A stretch of DNA of 64,000 bases from Doryteuthis pealeii (GCA_023376005.1 CM042143.1:82874930-82938929); one strand, 5' to 3'. Counted from the first letter of the stretch, positions 20,239 through 32,057 are shown. Translations and numbers: made by a program. The notes: a model not told the origin generated them from the sequence alone.

Positions 20239-20855
20239 TTAACAGTAGAATATATCAATTGCAACTCTGCAGAAGAGTAAGACCCTCCCCCCTCAATGGG
20301 GCCTGTTGGCTGTGAGTGGCAACCCATGATGCTTAAGAATGGAACCCTGGTAGCCAAGAAGTTCATAACATGCATTACTCCACTTTGGCCCTTACTTATG
20401 CTAGACAGGTGGTTGGAGAAACCCCCTCTAATCAATTGGCTGGTCATATCAAGCCCTAGCACCTATAAGATTGTCTCAACCCTATTGCCCTTATGGCAAC
20501 CCCCCAACACTTTTTATCATATATGTGTTAGAAGGTGGTGGTTGAGGGGCTTAGTGTCCTGGGTATGACGTTAAACTGCATCTAATGGTGAAGTTCCAAT
20601 TCTTGATCTCTGGGGAATGTGGAGTACCCCTTTATTGCCATTACTCCCAGGTTCACCTTGAACTGGAGTGGGAGTACCTATTAAGGTCCCATCTATGGGT
20701 TAGATAGATAAAAAAAATGAGTATTAAAAAAAATTGAGTTTGAAAAAAGAAAATTGAATATCTAACAAGAGTGAATAAAACAAAATGTATTTGGCATAAG
20801 ATAACCCAACAAGGGTTGACATGCCGTAAAATCCAAACCAACCAAATGCAATTTT
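20239..20855 (+). mobile_element. M retroposon, longest copy
   Basis: From GCAACTCTGCAGAAGAGTAA, through GTGAGTGGCAACCC, TGCATTACTCCACTTTGGCC, the CAATTGGCTGGTCA block, AGCCCTAGCACC, the GTCCTGGGTATGACGTTAAA core, CCATCTATGGGTTAGATAG, to the tail ATAACCCAACAAGGGTTGAC and CCAAACCAACC. About 615 bases and no meaningful ORF. It serves as the reference for M. Confidence 0.8.
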
Positions 20856-21159
20856 CTTTGGAAAGGATAGTGAATTCACAAACTGCAATGTACTTGTTTG
20901 TGAAATAAGAGAACTGTTCCAAATTAAATGATTGTGAATGCTGCTATGGTTATTTCCTTCTTGGGTTACTGTCAAAAGATAGAAGAATATGTCTTTCTAA
21001 TTGGACACAACTGATAGGCACGACCTTTATTTGCTGGATTTTTATTGTGTAACTCTGATAGCAATTATGTCCCATCCTGTTTTGCAGGACAACACTGCCT
21101 AACAGAACTTGACCACTGTTACCAGCAGCAGTAAGATAAGAATTCTCAACAATTATACT

Positions 21160-21240
21160 TTTATATGCATGCATGCATGTGTATGTATACATATATGCAT
21201 GCATGTATGTGTATGTATATGCATATATATGTATGTATTT
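21160..21240. repeat. GCATGCATGTATGT microsatellite
   Basis: Alternating purine-pyrimidine repeat of TATG/CATG units. The reading frames across it are low-complexity. Confidence 0.7.
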
Positions 21241-21338
21241 AACTTTAAAACAAATTCTGCTTCTTTAAAAACTAAAACAGTAGTACTAACAACAGCAAAT
21301 AAAACAGTGTTCAATACAAAAATATTGTAGAACAAATA

Positions 21339-21817
21339 TCTTATTATAATGCAGAATCAGTATCTGTAATCAAAACAACATCACAGTTTATGTCACAATA
21401 CCCTCAAGAGTTGTGTAAGTTTATTAATGAGTATTCAATTTATAGTCAAAATTATTAATACATAAGATTAGAATAAATCTTATTCATTAACAATGTCTCT
21501 ATGAAAATCTGAAATAGATTTGCCTCAAAACAACCCATGTTATTAGTGCATTTAAAATCCTGCAACGTGTCTTATATATCACTAAGAAATAAAGGTTTAC
21601 ATATTATATAATGCGGTTATGATCTCTATTATTGTTTTATTCTCCAGCGTATTGAAATTAATCATATGAATGATTTTATATAGAAACCAATAAAATATAA
21701 TCAAAATAAGTGTAATCTTTTTATATGCATTTTATTTAATTTAGTTAGTCTTTTGAATTTAATATATTTCATGACATTAAAACTGAAATACTTATGCCCA
21801 GACAGTGACTATTCTTG
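21339..21817 (+). mobile_element. Helitron family H2, near full-length
   Basis: It begins TCTTATTATAATG after A (21338) and ends near CTTATGCCCAGACAGTG ... CTTG before T (21818), where CTTG is a decayed CTAG. Collinear with 3487-4022 and 14262-14854 in opposite orientation. Confidence 0.7.
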
Positions 21818-21892
21818 TAAAAATAATAATATTAAAAATAAAAACAAATATAACCAACCAACTCACAACAACTAGCTTCCAAGAATAATGGT

Positions 21893-22058
21893 TGGTTGAT
21901 TGGTTGTTTTATGGCATATCAACCCTTTTTGGGTCATTTAATGCCAAATCAAGTCCTTTTGATAAACAAAGGACTCGGGTTGCTAACAGTGCCCGCTTTT
22001 GCTTAAGTGGTCACCCAATTAAGCATTGAAAAAGCTCATTACTGCTTAACTTTTGTGA
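21893..22058 (-). mobile_element. S5 5S-rRNA-derived SINE
   Basis: The plus strand shows the tail (TATGGCATATCAACCC, GGGTCATTTAATGCC), AAGTCCTTTTGATAAACAAA, GGTTGC, then the complement of 5S rRNA: AAGTGGTCACCCAATTAAGC and CTGCTTAACTTTTGTGATTG. The complement gives GGGTGACC and AATCACAAAAGTTAAGCAG, the C-box and A-box parts of the 5S internal promoter. Confidence 0.75.
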
Positions 22059-22139
22059 TTGAACAGGAACCAAAGAATTTGGGAGTTAACAGTTACTTTA
22101 TGCATTGTCAAATAACCTCAATATGATTGATTTTCTGCA

Positions 22140-22518
22140 AAATACAACCGTTATCATCTTGCAACTTCCTCTGGTTAAAAATGAGAATGTCCAAATGAGT
22201 GTTGTCACCTCAGCTAAATAAGGGACCATTCCATTTTTATTATAAAGAAAGAAGAAAAAGGACATGCTACACAAAAAACATAATAAGAAAGAATGAAAGA
22301 AAGGGGGTAGAGGATAGATAGAGAGAGGAGAGAGTACATGGAAGCAATAACATTGTTTCAACCGAGCATAAAGGAAAAAAAGAAAGAAAGACTGACAGAG
22401 TTAAATCAAGATTATTATACTTTTTACATATTGAAGTATTTGGCAATAGCTCTTGAGTAAACATACCAAACATTGTAATGATTTAATTATCAGTGGTATA
22501 TCCAGAGGTCCTGATAGT
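22140..22518 (+). mobile_element. Helitron family H1, internally deleted
   Basis: GGTTAAAAATGAGAATGTCC is followed directly by the GTGTTGTCACCTCAGCTAAA block (the part between them in other copies is lost), then the purine-rich middle and GTATATCCAGAGGTCCTGATAG, a mutated 3' end. Confidence 0.65.
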
Positions 22519-22716
22519 AAAGAATAAATCTAAATGATTTGATTCTTTGCAACTATTAGCTGTTGTAATTCCCATCAATACATATTTTACATTGACCAAA
22601 GATAACAATGACAAGTCTTAGCTAAAAACATATTCACTATTTCTGATCTGTGCTGCTTATTGCTAGATGTACAGATTGAGTAGTTACTATAAAAAGGAAC
22701 TGAAATTAAAATGAAA

Positions 22717-23287
22717 CTAGCAAGACCTATGGATATACCACAGTATGATAATTTAATTATTACAATTTTGATATGTTTACTTAAGAGCTATTGCAAAATA
22801 CTTCAATATCTAAAGAGTATAATAATCTTGAATTAACTCTTTCACTTTTTTTTTCTTTCCTTCTTTCCATTATGTTCAATTGAAACAGATTAGTATTATC
22901 CCTTCCAATTGCTCACCCCTCTATCTTTCCTCTACTCTTTCTTTCTTTCTTATATATTACTTATATTTTTCTGTGTAACATGTCCTTTTTCTGCTCTTTC
23001 TTTCTAATAAAAATGTAATGGTCCATTATTTAGCTCATAAAAAATAAGAATTCGGTGGATAATCAACAGCAGATAATCAGGATTTACATTTTTTGCATTT
23101 CATCTTGGATGATTTGGACGGTCTTGCAAGATGATAACAGTCAGAAGGTTAAGGAACAAGTGTATTGATATATAGATGAGTGTTGTTCATTTTTCTTGGA
23201 TGATTTGGACGGTCTTATTTTTAACCATAGGGTGTTGCAAGATAATAACGGTCAGAAGATTAAGGAACAAGAGTATTAATATATAGA
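22717..23287 (-). mobile_element. Helitron family H1 with a tandem duplication at its 5' end
   Basis: Plus strand starts CTAGCAAGACCTATGGATAT after A (22716) and ends AATATATAGA before T (23288). The last block CTTGGATGATTTGGACGGTC ... TATATAGATG occurs twice (about 23104-23195 and 23197-23290); the first copy lacks TTTTTAACCATAGGGTG. Confidence 0.75.
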
Positions 23288-23687
23288 TGTTGTTCATTTT
23301 AGGGTTACAATATATTTCCAAAAGTAAGCAATGTTCTGGATATTTTGTGTCGAAACCAAATTGAAAATTCCAGGTGCCATAATTGTGGGTATAAAATATC
23401 ACTTGTGTCCTTCTGGCATTGACATGGAATCAACAAATTCTGTCAGGAGAAAAGACAATTGGTGCCAAAATGTCAAGAGGAATTCAATCTAACGGGTATC
23501 AGGTTTTATTTGTGGGGTGGGGTGAGGGGGGTCCGTTGTTCTTTGGGATTTGACATCTATTTGTTTCACAGTGTAAAAAACAAACATTCTGTAAAACATT
23601 ATGTGAAAATTTTATTCAAGGTCATTGCATAAATATCATCTCTCGGTCATTTTAAATATTAGGTTATTATTTACTAAGCTTTCCTTA

Positions 23688-23692
<5 letters not shown>

Positions 23693-23719
<27 letters not shown>

Positions 23720-24006
23720 GATATTTACCAACCCCTCCACACGAGCAGGATATGACACAAGGTCAATTTCTTAAATGGAGTTTAACAGGTTTGAATTCAT
23801 AATCTGCCTTCTCCTAGGCCGTTGTATAACCAAGGTTAAAAAGCCCAATCTGCCCTACTATTTACCCATAACTGAAGAGAGAATAGTTGTATGCATACCT
23901 TTCCCAAGGGTATTATTTCTATGTGAAATGCAAACAGCCTTGTCCAGTATATGAACTCTGGTCAATGTCCATTTCTTATGACTAATCATTACACCACGCA
24001 TGTTCC
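23693..24006 (-). mobile_element. S2 SINE next to (TA)n
   Basis: Starts at a TA tract (23693-23720), then ATTTACCAACCCCTCCACAC, GAGCAGGATATGACACAAGG, the S2 body, and the head complement CATTACACCACGC at 23987-23999. S2 ends in a TA-rich tail, which probably seeded the microsatellite. Confidence 0.75.
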
Positions 24007-24029
24007 TTAGCATAACGCAGAGACAATGC

Positions 24030-24082
24030 TTACAGTATCAGCTGCTTCTAAGTAGTCACCCATCTAAGTACTGAGCAGACTC

Positions 24083-24087
<5 letters not shown>
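24030..24087 (-). mobile_element. S5 fragment (5S region)
   Basis: GTAGTCACCCATCTAAGTAC TGAGCAG is the complement of the 5S-like block CTTAGATGGGTGACTAC. A short fragment between two S2 copies, running into (TA)n. Confidence 0.55.
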
Positions 24088-24102
<15 letters not shown>

Positions 24103-24113
<11 letters not shown>

Positions 24114-24331
24114 ACCCACTCCTCTACACAATCAGGATGTGACACAAAGTCAATTTCTTCAGCAGAGTTTAACAGGTTTAAATTCAGATTTTCTTTTTCT
24201 CCAAGACTGGTTGCCTAATCAAGGTTAAAGAGCTCTGTTTGCTCTACTATTTCCTTATAGCTGGAGGGAGAATAGTTGGAGTCATACTTTTACAAGAGTT
24301 AGCAGTATGTGGAATGCAGTCTCATTAGGAG

Positions 24332-24334
<3 letters not shown>
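24103..24334 (-). mobile_element. S2 SINE, head missing
   Basis: ATTTACCCACTCCTCTACAC, CAGGATGTGACACAAAGTC, and the body to GTGGAATGCAGTCTCATTAG. The head is replaced by a (TA)n tract in a 15-base perfect inverted repeat (24316-24384). Confidence 0.65.
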
Positions 24335-24372
<38 letters not shown>

Positions 24373-24477
24373 TAATGAGACTGCAGATATATAGGATATA
24401 TATAGGATTTGAACAAATTTTTACTGTGTCACTTACCACCTGACCCTAATTGATCCCTGAATTTTCGCTCTCCTTTT

Positions 24478-24510
24478 ATTTTTTTTAAAAAAAAAAAAAA
24501 AAAAAAATTC
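24478..24510. repeat. Poly-T/poly-A tract
   Basis: TTTTATTTTTTTTAAAA followed by about 24 A. Between 24520 and 24840 the sequence has no recognised element. Confidence 0.6.
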
Positions 24511-24869
24511 ATCTGAACACCGCGTGCATTAACACCAATGCAAGTTTGTTTGATTATAATGTTTTTTAAATACAAATTTAACGTCATGACATTACATCAC
24601 GTGAATACAATCCACGTCACATAAACGTTAAACAAGCCACAGTTTAAAAAACAATTTTTAGCTTTACATTTCCCATCGCGTGAAAAACGCTTCATATAAA
24701 CGCTAAAAAAATTGGATTTTTAACATCTCAACCATTTCACGACTGGTTTTTGACATCTCAACCACTGTTCTCATCTGATGATTGGATTACCAAGAAACTT
24801 TAAGTTATGAGTGTGAAACCATAATATCACCATTAATATATATATATGCACACACACACACACACACAC

Positions 24870-25025
24870 GAGGGTCAGTGGAAAAGTTCATAGGCAGACC
24901 AAGATACTTTCATGAAATGTGACCAAATATTTTTCAATATATTCCCCTTTACAGTCCACACATTTCTTCCATTTGTGCTGCAGTGCTTGGATCCCATTGT
25001 TCAAAAAAGTCTTATGATGTTAGCC
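24870..25025 (-). pseudogene. Mariner-type transposase C-terminal remnant
   Basis: The minus strand reads NNGIQALQHKWKKCVDCKGE followed by YIEKYLVTFHESILVCL and a stop, the pattern seen at the very C-terminus of mariner transposases (KWxKCVDxxGxYIE). Downstream, toward the element end, is AACTTTTCCACTGACCCTCG, which may be the inverted terminus. The catalytic DDD/DDE domain is absent. A related fragment lies at 33655-33800. Confidence 0.6.
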
Positions 25026-25159
25026 TATGAACTTTTCAGCCCATCCTCAAATAAAAATGATATCTTATTCAATTCAGTTTCTGTTTTTACAATTTGTACT
25101 ATATGTAGATTATGATTAAAAAAAAAAGAAGGTAAATAATGTATTGGGAACACAAAAAA

Positions 25160-25380
25160 AAACTAGTATTATTTGGATTATTTGGACTATTGTCCTCATC
25201 TTCATTGTTATCTGTACAACGTTTCGGCCAATGTGCCCTCCAGCCTTCTTCAGGTATGTCTTGTCGGACTCAGGAACTTTCTTGGACTCTGGAACCTTCT
25301 TGTCGTAATCGGGAGCCATCACGAAACTTTGAACCTAACTCTTTATTCACTCCACGGGGGTATCCTGTTCTCATTCCGCT
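25160..25380 (-). mobile_element. S3 SINE, 3' half
   Basis: Plus: TATTATTTGGATTATTTGGA, CCTCATCTTCATTGTTATCT, the GC-rich hairpin at 25220-25255, then minisatellite-like units (TCAGGAACTTTCTTGGACTC, TGGAACCTTCTTGTC). Continues into the S3 body up to about 25610 (TGTTACTGCTGCCCTGACC region) with repeats of the head. Confidence 0.7.
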
Positions 25381-25610
25381 AACCATAGCTGGGGTACAGG
25401 TGTTAAGCTGTGTTAATTATTATTCTATGTTACTGCTGCCCTGACCTGGATTGAACCTGCAATCTAGGGATAACTGTCACTTAGAACTGTCTTAACCTAA
25501 CTCCTTTATCCACTTTATCCAATTACATGAGTGTTATCTCTAAATTGAAGGTTCAATCCTGGTCAGGGTCAGCAGTAACATAGAATAATAATTGTGGACT
25601 GTAAGGGGAA
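25381..25610. mobile_element. S3 head and body, inverted duplicates
   Basis: AGCAGTAACATAGAATAATAATT near 25570-25595 is the complement of AATTATTATTCTATGTTACT at 25415-25434, and GGTTCAATCCTGGTCAGGGTC is the complement of the GACCTGGATTGAACC block. The GGTTCAATCC block is a B box. It therefore looks like two S3 heads facing each other. 25611-25970 is unassigned. Confidence 0.5.
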
Positions 25611-25982
25611 TATATTGAAACCCTTGCTCAAAAGAGTCTAGCCAAAAATCTGTACTGCATTTTGCAAACTTTTGGGTTGTACTTTGCATAAAGCTTCTTA
25701 AATCCTTAACATTTGTAATATTTGTTCACATAGTAAATTTAGTGTGGAAATTCTGGCATCTGCTTATTATTGGTTTTAATATTTGCAGTATGACTTGTGG
25801 TTATTATGAAAAAAATCAATGGCAAACATATATTTATAGGATTTAAATGGTGGACATGTGAAATAGGAACAATCTTAAGATTAAATCTAAAAAAATGTTA
25901 ACACTTAATCTTGGTTACAAATTGATTTTGTCAGGCACAGAAATGGATAAAAAATAAAAACTACACAAGGACTACAAAATGA

Positions 25983-27006
<1,024 letters not shown>

Positions 27007-27011
27007 CACAT

Positions 27012-27315
27012 TGTTACAATTTTAGTGGCCATCCTTTAGGCTTCAAGCAAGTCCAGCGGAGATCCATTGTGTTAAGCAGAGCGTAGTTTCAACCTACGGG
27101 TAAAGAATCCTTTGGTTGTTCTTTGGTGCTCCTCAGTCTTGCAAGTCCTTTGTCAATGATTGCAAATGGATGTCTCTCAGTATCAGTGATTAAGTAGTCA
27201 ACCAGCCACGCATTCGGGCTGTTGATTGGCTGAGGTTTAAGCCACGTGACCTCGCTTAGTCTATAAATTTAAGTGGTGTATTGTAGCACACCTTATATCC
27301 CAAAATAATCCAACA
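27012..27315 (+). mobile_element. LTR related to the solo LTR at 30918
   Basis: Starts TGTTACAATTTTAGTGGCC, contains TTGATTGGCTGAGG (inverted CCAAT) and TATAAATTT (27262-27270), and ends AATAATCCAACA. Collinear with 30918-31183 except for a variable block near 27052-27105. No target duplication is visible because the left side is (TA)n. A hairpin (CCTTATATCCCAAAATA / TATTTTGATATAAGG) spans its 3' boundary. Confidence 0.6.
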
Positions 27316-27575
27316 CTCCCCCTATTTTGATATAAGGTGGGATGTTCCAGTAAGAAATATTAGAATCACATTTGTTTCTTTATTTTTTATATTTTTTTAT
27401 TAGCATTACTAATATTATCATTATTGTTATTATTTTGTTATTGTTAATATCCCCCTCTTTTTTCTTTATTTTTTAATCTAACATTTTTTTTTGTTATTAT
27501 TACCAGAAAAATTAGAAAAATACAATACAGAAAAACAGTTAGGGATTTTAGTAATTTAGTTTTGGCTAGTTTAAT
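27316..27575. other. Unassigned AT-rich spacer
   Basis: T-rich, with ATTATT runs. It could be the start of an LTR-element interior but shows no primer-binding site I recognise. Confidence 0.4.
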
Positions 27576-27581
27576 GTCTAA

Positions 27582-27830
27582 CAGCAGGTACTGTAAGCAA
27601 TTTGAGTCCTTTGGTTATCAAATATAACTTGATTTGACATTAAAATACACGCACACGTACACATACATGTATATTTTTACTGTATGCTATTCATGTTCCT
27701 GACATTAGGACATTATTCTATGTGCTATACATGAGCCTTTGAGGAGTTATGGTACACCTGAGCACTGTAAATTTCATTATCATTAAATGTCCTGAAAAGG
27801 GTTGATATGTCAAAACCAACCAACCATTAA
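27582..27830 (+). mobile_element. S5 body and tail, interrupted
   Basis: CAGCAGGTACTGTAAGCAAT and GAGTCCTTTGGTTATCAAAT match the S5 body at 54325. ATTATCATTAAATGTCCTGA and GGGTTGATATGTC at 27776-27805 match its tail. About 130 unrelated bases with ACACGCACACGTACACA lie between. Confidence 0.5.
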
Positions 27831-28545
27831 TATTTTATCCATAGCCGAGTGTGGGGAGAGGGATTCATATCTTTCACAAGTATACAAAGTGATTGCTAAT
27901 AGCTTTGGCTGAAATATGAATTCTATTTTCTATGTTGATAAACATTACACTACCCACTCCTCCACAACACATTAGTGACCATTTTTATAAAAATATATAA
28001 TAACAATGAAATTTAAAAATAAGATAAATGGATAATAATGAAACAGTAATTTGCATGTATTTAAATGTCTATAACATTTTCTCTATTTTCCAAAATCATT
28101 TTTCCAAAGTAATTCATATCTGTTCAGCTAAATGGCAATTTTGTCTGTTTTCAGCAAAAAATAATTTAAAATGATTTTAATGGACTTGACTAAATATGAA
28201 ATGAAGAAAAATCTTGAGGCAATTTTTATTTTATTTTATTTTTTTATAAAAATGCAGAGACTCAAAAGAATTGTTTGTTTATTTAAGTATTTTGAAATAT
28301 CATTTTTGTATTTTAGATAACAAATTTTTGTTGATACACTATGTTTGTGTAAAATCCAATTTTATAGCTAAAAATGAAAGATTAGAACTGTTTATGAATA
28401 TTTTAAATGTATATGAAAAATCTATAAAAAAAAAAAAAGATTTCAAAATTATTCAGCCATTTTGAAACAATTGGCAACCAATCAGAACATATCAATGAAC
28501 AAAGCACTCTCCCCCTCTTGAGGTATTACTCAATAATGGATCTTT
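27831..28545. other. Unassigned AT-rich region
   Basis: Includes a decayed S2-like stretch near 27836-27965 (CATAGCCGAGTG ... CATTACACTACCC). Otherwise AT-rich with no coding signal. Confidence 0.4.
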
Positions 28546-28552
28546 TTTTTCT

Positions 28553-28985
28553 TTTTGGGATTTTATGGCATGTCAACCTTCTTGGGTTATTTTACGCCAA
28601 AGACGTTTTGTACTATTCATTCTTGATGGGTATTGAGAATTCTATTTTTTTTAACTCAATTGTTTTAAGCACATTTTTGCTAACTTATTTTCTTCTATTT
28701 AACCCATAGATGGAACCCTAACAGGTACTACCACTCCGAGTCAGGTTGGACCTGGGAGATAGAGCAATGAAGGGGTACTCTACACTCCCCAGAGCTCCAG
28801 AATTGGAACTTCACCATTAGATGAAGTTTAACATCATACCCAAGACACTAAGACCCTCAGCCATCGCTTTCAAGCCCTTATATGATAAAGGGTTGTGGGC
28901 TTGCCATAAACCAATAGGGTTGGGACAATCATAGAGATGTTAAGGCTTGACGTGACCAGCCAATTGATCTGAGGGAGCCTAATCA
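28553..28985 (-). mobile_element. M retroposon copy
   Basis: Tail (GGGATTTTATGGCATGTCAA on plus), AACCCATAGATGGAACCC, core (CTACACTCCCCAGAGCTCC), the GATAAAGGGTTGTGGGC block, and TGACCAGCCAATTGATCTGA. Reaches the CAATTGGCTGGTCA block. Confidence 0.75.
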
Positions 28986-29615
28986 TTTTAACAAGAAGTT
29001 AACTAAAAAGTTTACAAATAAATAGATACCAACGATTTTGTGTAAAATATTTAAAATGATTATTTAATTGATAATTAATAGACATATGCAAAATTTTATT
29101 TGAGGGGGACAGAACAAAGTTTCCATTTCAAATGTTTTATTTTCTTTACTCCTTTCATAAATTTGATGATTTTACTTACTTATGATACAAACCCTCTGAC
29201 ATTGAATTTTTAACTCCCAACCCCCTCAGACAATATCTTTCAAAAATTAATTTTTACACTGCCAGGAGAGTAGTTTTTTTTTTTGCTAGTCCATTTAAAA
29301 AAATACTATGTTCAATAACAAGTAAATGTTTCTTTAATGAAGTCTGGTCTAACTTTTATTATTTATTGATTTTGACTGTATAATCTATCTTATTGCAAAA
29401 CCAATATTTCTTATCTAGTATTTACCTCATTTTTAAGCACTGTCACTGTAAAGTTTGGCATCCCCAAAATTTCAAATGTTTTAACCCCTCTCCCACCATG
29501 AATTAAAATTTCAACAAAACTCAGCAAAAAATTAATGAAACTTCATTTTTGCTGTATTATGAAGAATTTAAAAAAAGAGGAATCTAAAAATTATTTGTTT
29601 TATTTGTCTGAATTT
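28986..29615. repeat. AT-rich region with a dispersed block
   Basis: 29215-29300 shares TATCTTTCAAAAATTAATT and nearby bases with 13238-13290. The remainder is AT-rich without assignment. Confidence 0.4.
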
Positions 29616-29624
29616 GTGCAGTTG

Positions 29625-29985
29625 GACACATGGCGCAATAGATATAAGGGTTAAGTTAATACAGGTTTAAGTGACAATCATCTGTAGGTTGCAGGTTCAA
29701 TCCCGGCCAAGTGCAATAATAACAAAATACTTAACACAGCTTAACACTTGTACCCAGTCATGGAGTAACGGAATAAGAACAGTTTATCCTGTGGATTGAT
29801 AAAGGGTCCGGTTCGAAGTTATATGAAGGCTCCCAATTATGAAATGAAGGCTTCCGAGTTTGAAGAGAAGGTTTGAGAAAGTTCCCGAATTCAACACCTG
29901 AAGAAAGCCAGAGGGCACATCATCTGAAATGTTCTGTTGATAATAAAGATGAAGACACCAGTCCAAATAATCCAAATTATTTGTT
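29625..29985 (+). mobile_element. S3 tRNA-derived SINE, full-length
   Basis: Head TGGCGCAATAGATATAAGGG, B box GGTTCAATCCC (29694-29704), body CTTAACACTTGTACCC and GGATTGATAAAGGG, minisatellite-like units (GAAGGCTCCCAATTATGAAA, GAAGGCTTCCGAG), hairpin block GAAGAAAGCCAGAGGGCACA, end GACACCAGTCCAAATAATCC. The only copy with head and end in one orientation; it defines S3. Confidence 0.8.
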
Positions 29986-30234
29986 TCAGTCTTTAAAACT
30001 GGAGAATCTGATGAATAAAAATCTGTATCTATCAAAATGGCACATTTTTGACATTTTTTTTTTCTCTTGAAGATATGTTCTTTTTAACATAATTTATTTC
30101 ATTGTTATGATTAAGGAATTCATAGAAAAAAAATTATATGAAAGTTTAGGCTCTGTTTTTAAGGGGGAAAAAATCAAAATAAGTGACAATTTACAATTTA
30201 AAATTATCTTATACAAGTTTAAAGAAAGGCACTG

Positions 30235-30530
30235 TAGTCTTATTGTTCTGGGTATGACGTTAAATTATCTGATAGCAAAGGTCCAGTTCTGGAGCTCTGG
30301 GAAATGTGGAATACCCATTCATCACCATTACTCCCACGTCCACTCTGACCCGGTGTGGTAGTACCTATTAGTGGCCTATTTATATGTTTAAATAAAAATT
30401 GTTTAAAAAATTGAGTTTTAAAAAAATAATTGAGTATAATATATATAAAGAATGTATAAAACAGAACATCTTTGGCATAAAATGACCCAATGGGTTGACA
30501 TGCCGTAAAATCCAACTAACCAACCTAAAC
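30235..30530 (+). mobile_element. M retroposon, 5'-truncated
   Basis: TCTGGGTATGACGTTAAATT core, CACTCTGACCCGGTGTGG, tail GGCATAAAATGACCCAATGG, GTTGACATGCCGTAAAATCC, AACTAACCAACC. Confidence 0.75.
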
Positions 30531-30917
30531 CTTAAAATGCTTGTATCAATAAAACTATATTAGCATAAATATTGATTATACCGATTTAATTCTTTAAATC
30601 CATAGGCCTGATATTTCAGGATGAGTACTATTTTACAATTGGGCTGAGTGCTATTTTATTATACATAGTAACCCCATCACAGGGAGATTACATTAGATAT
30701 TACTAATAAAAGACTTAGCATAACTGTTTTTCTTTGAATGAAATTGTGGGATGTCTGTACCCTGGCATTTGTATATGCTTTGTGCTTTATTGTTTTTGTG
30801 GATTTTACAAGTTCAAATACAGAATATCCAAGTTACTGGTTCAAAGGGTTAATATCTTAACTGCATTTAATATGACAAAGTTTGGTCTGGATTTATTTGA
30901 AAAATTAGAAATGAATT

Positions 30918-31183
30918 TGTTACGATTTTATGGGCTATCCTTTAGGCTTCAAGCAAAAGGGCTTGTCCAGCAGAAATCCTTGATAAAGAATCCTTTGGTT
31001 GTTCCTTGGTGCTCCTCAGTTTTGCAAGTCCTTCGTCAATGATGGCAAATGGACGTCTCTAAGTATCAGTAATTAAGTAGTCAACCAGCCACGCAACCAG
31101 GCTGTTGATTGGCTGACCTCGCTTAGTCTATAAATTTAAGTGGTATATTGTAGCACGTCTTATATGCCACAAATAATCCAACA
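30918..31183 (+). mobile_element. Solo LTR with perfect 5-bp duplication
   Basis: Starts TGTTACGATTTTATGGGC and ends ATAATCCAACA (TG...CA), 266 bases. Flanked by GAATT (30913-30917) and GAATT (31184-31188). Promoter-like CTGTTGATTGGCTGACC and TATAAATTT (31129-31137) lie in the second half. The related LTR at 27012-27315 shows this is a family. No internal region remains. Confidence 0.85.
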
Positions 31184-31640
31184 GAATTATCTGCCCTTAG
31201 CATCAGAGGGTGAATCAGCCAATACCGTGGATTGGTGCCCAAATGGGTTTCCATGACTAGTCACTTGTAGTGTTGAGCACATGACAGCAAAACATCTAAA
31301 TCCAGTCTCTCCCAAAACTTAAAGGACTCAGCAGATAAGTCCTGCAACAAATGCCATTAAGTTTGCAATTTGTACCTTTTCTGAATATATGTTTTTATTT
31401 TCATTTGTTTGTTGTCTTCTTCATTCAAATTTAATTGCTTACCTTTTAACCTGGGAAAATATATGGTGCCCGGCAAAAAAGATCATGGATTTTCATTGGG
31501 GATATTTTTTAAATTTTTGTATCCTGTTAAAAAAAGATGCCCATTTTTCACCAAATGATCAAACTGGTCATATCTAAATTATTTACAAGTTCACACAAAA
31601 TGCTTTAAGTGAATTTAATTCTCTGGCAATTTCTTTATAC
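31184..31640. other. Unassigned region
   Basis: Moderate complexity (31190-31370). No recognised frame or repeat. Confidence 0.4.
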
Positions 31641-31659
31641 TAATTGACCTTCATTCCAT

Positions 31660-31880
31660 AATTAGTGTGGGGATGAAAATAAAAAAATTCTCATACTTCC
31701 ATAACTATATGTTTTGTTTAAGCAGGTATTTTTAAAGACCATGGAATATTTCTTCTTTATGATCTTTATCTGTAGTTGTTCAAGTCTTCTTGTAATTTTC
31801 CACAAATCAGGATCCAGATGGAGAAATTGTCCCATATTTTGTACCCAACCACTTTCGACCATTTTGCCAGTCATCATCAG
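31660..31880 (-). repeat. CTGATGA-hairpin repeat, unit 1
   Basis: Minus strand: CTGATGA, then a short hairpin, then CGAAAGTGG (31851-31880). It continues into a frame with LHLDPDLWKITRRLEQLQIK and CLNKTYSYG. The unit at 32000-32260 has the same layout (LEKITNKIVK, CINERMLPK), so the two are diverged copies of one repeat. Family unknown. Confidence 0.5.
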
Positions 31881-31994
31881 GGAATTGTAGGTTGAAGTGT
31901 TATTATGTGTTCATTTTTTTTTTTCATTTTAATTTATTCAATTTTTTCATTCATTGTTCTTTCAATTAGAATATTTTATTTTTTGAGGGTTGCT

Positions 31995-32016
31995 ATGCCA
32001 AAATGCATAACACACA

Positions 32017-32057
<41 letters not shown>

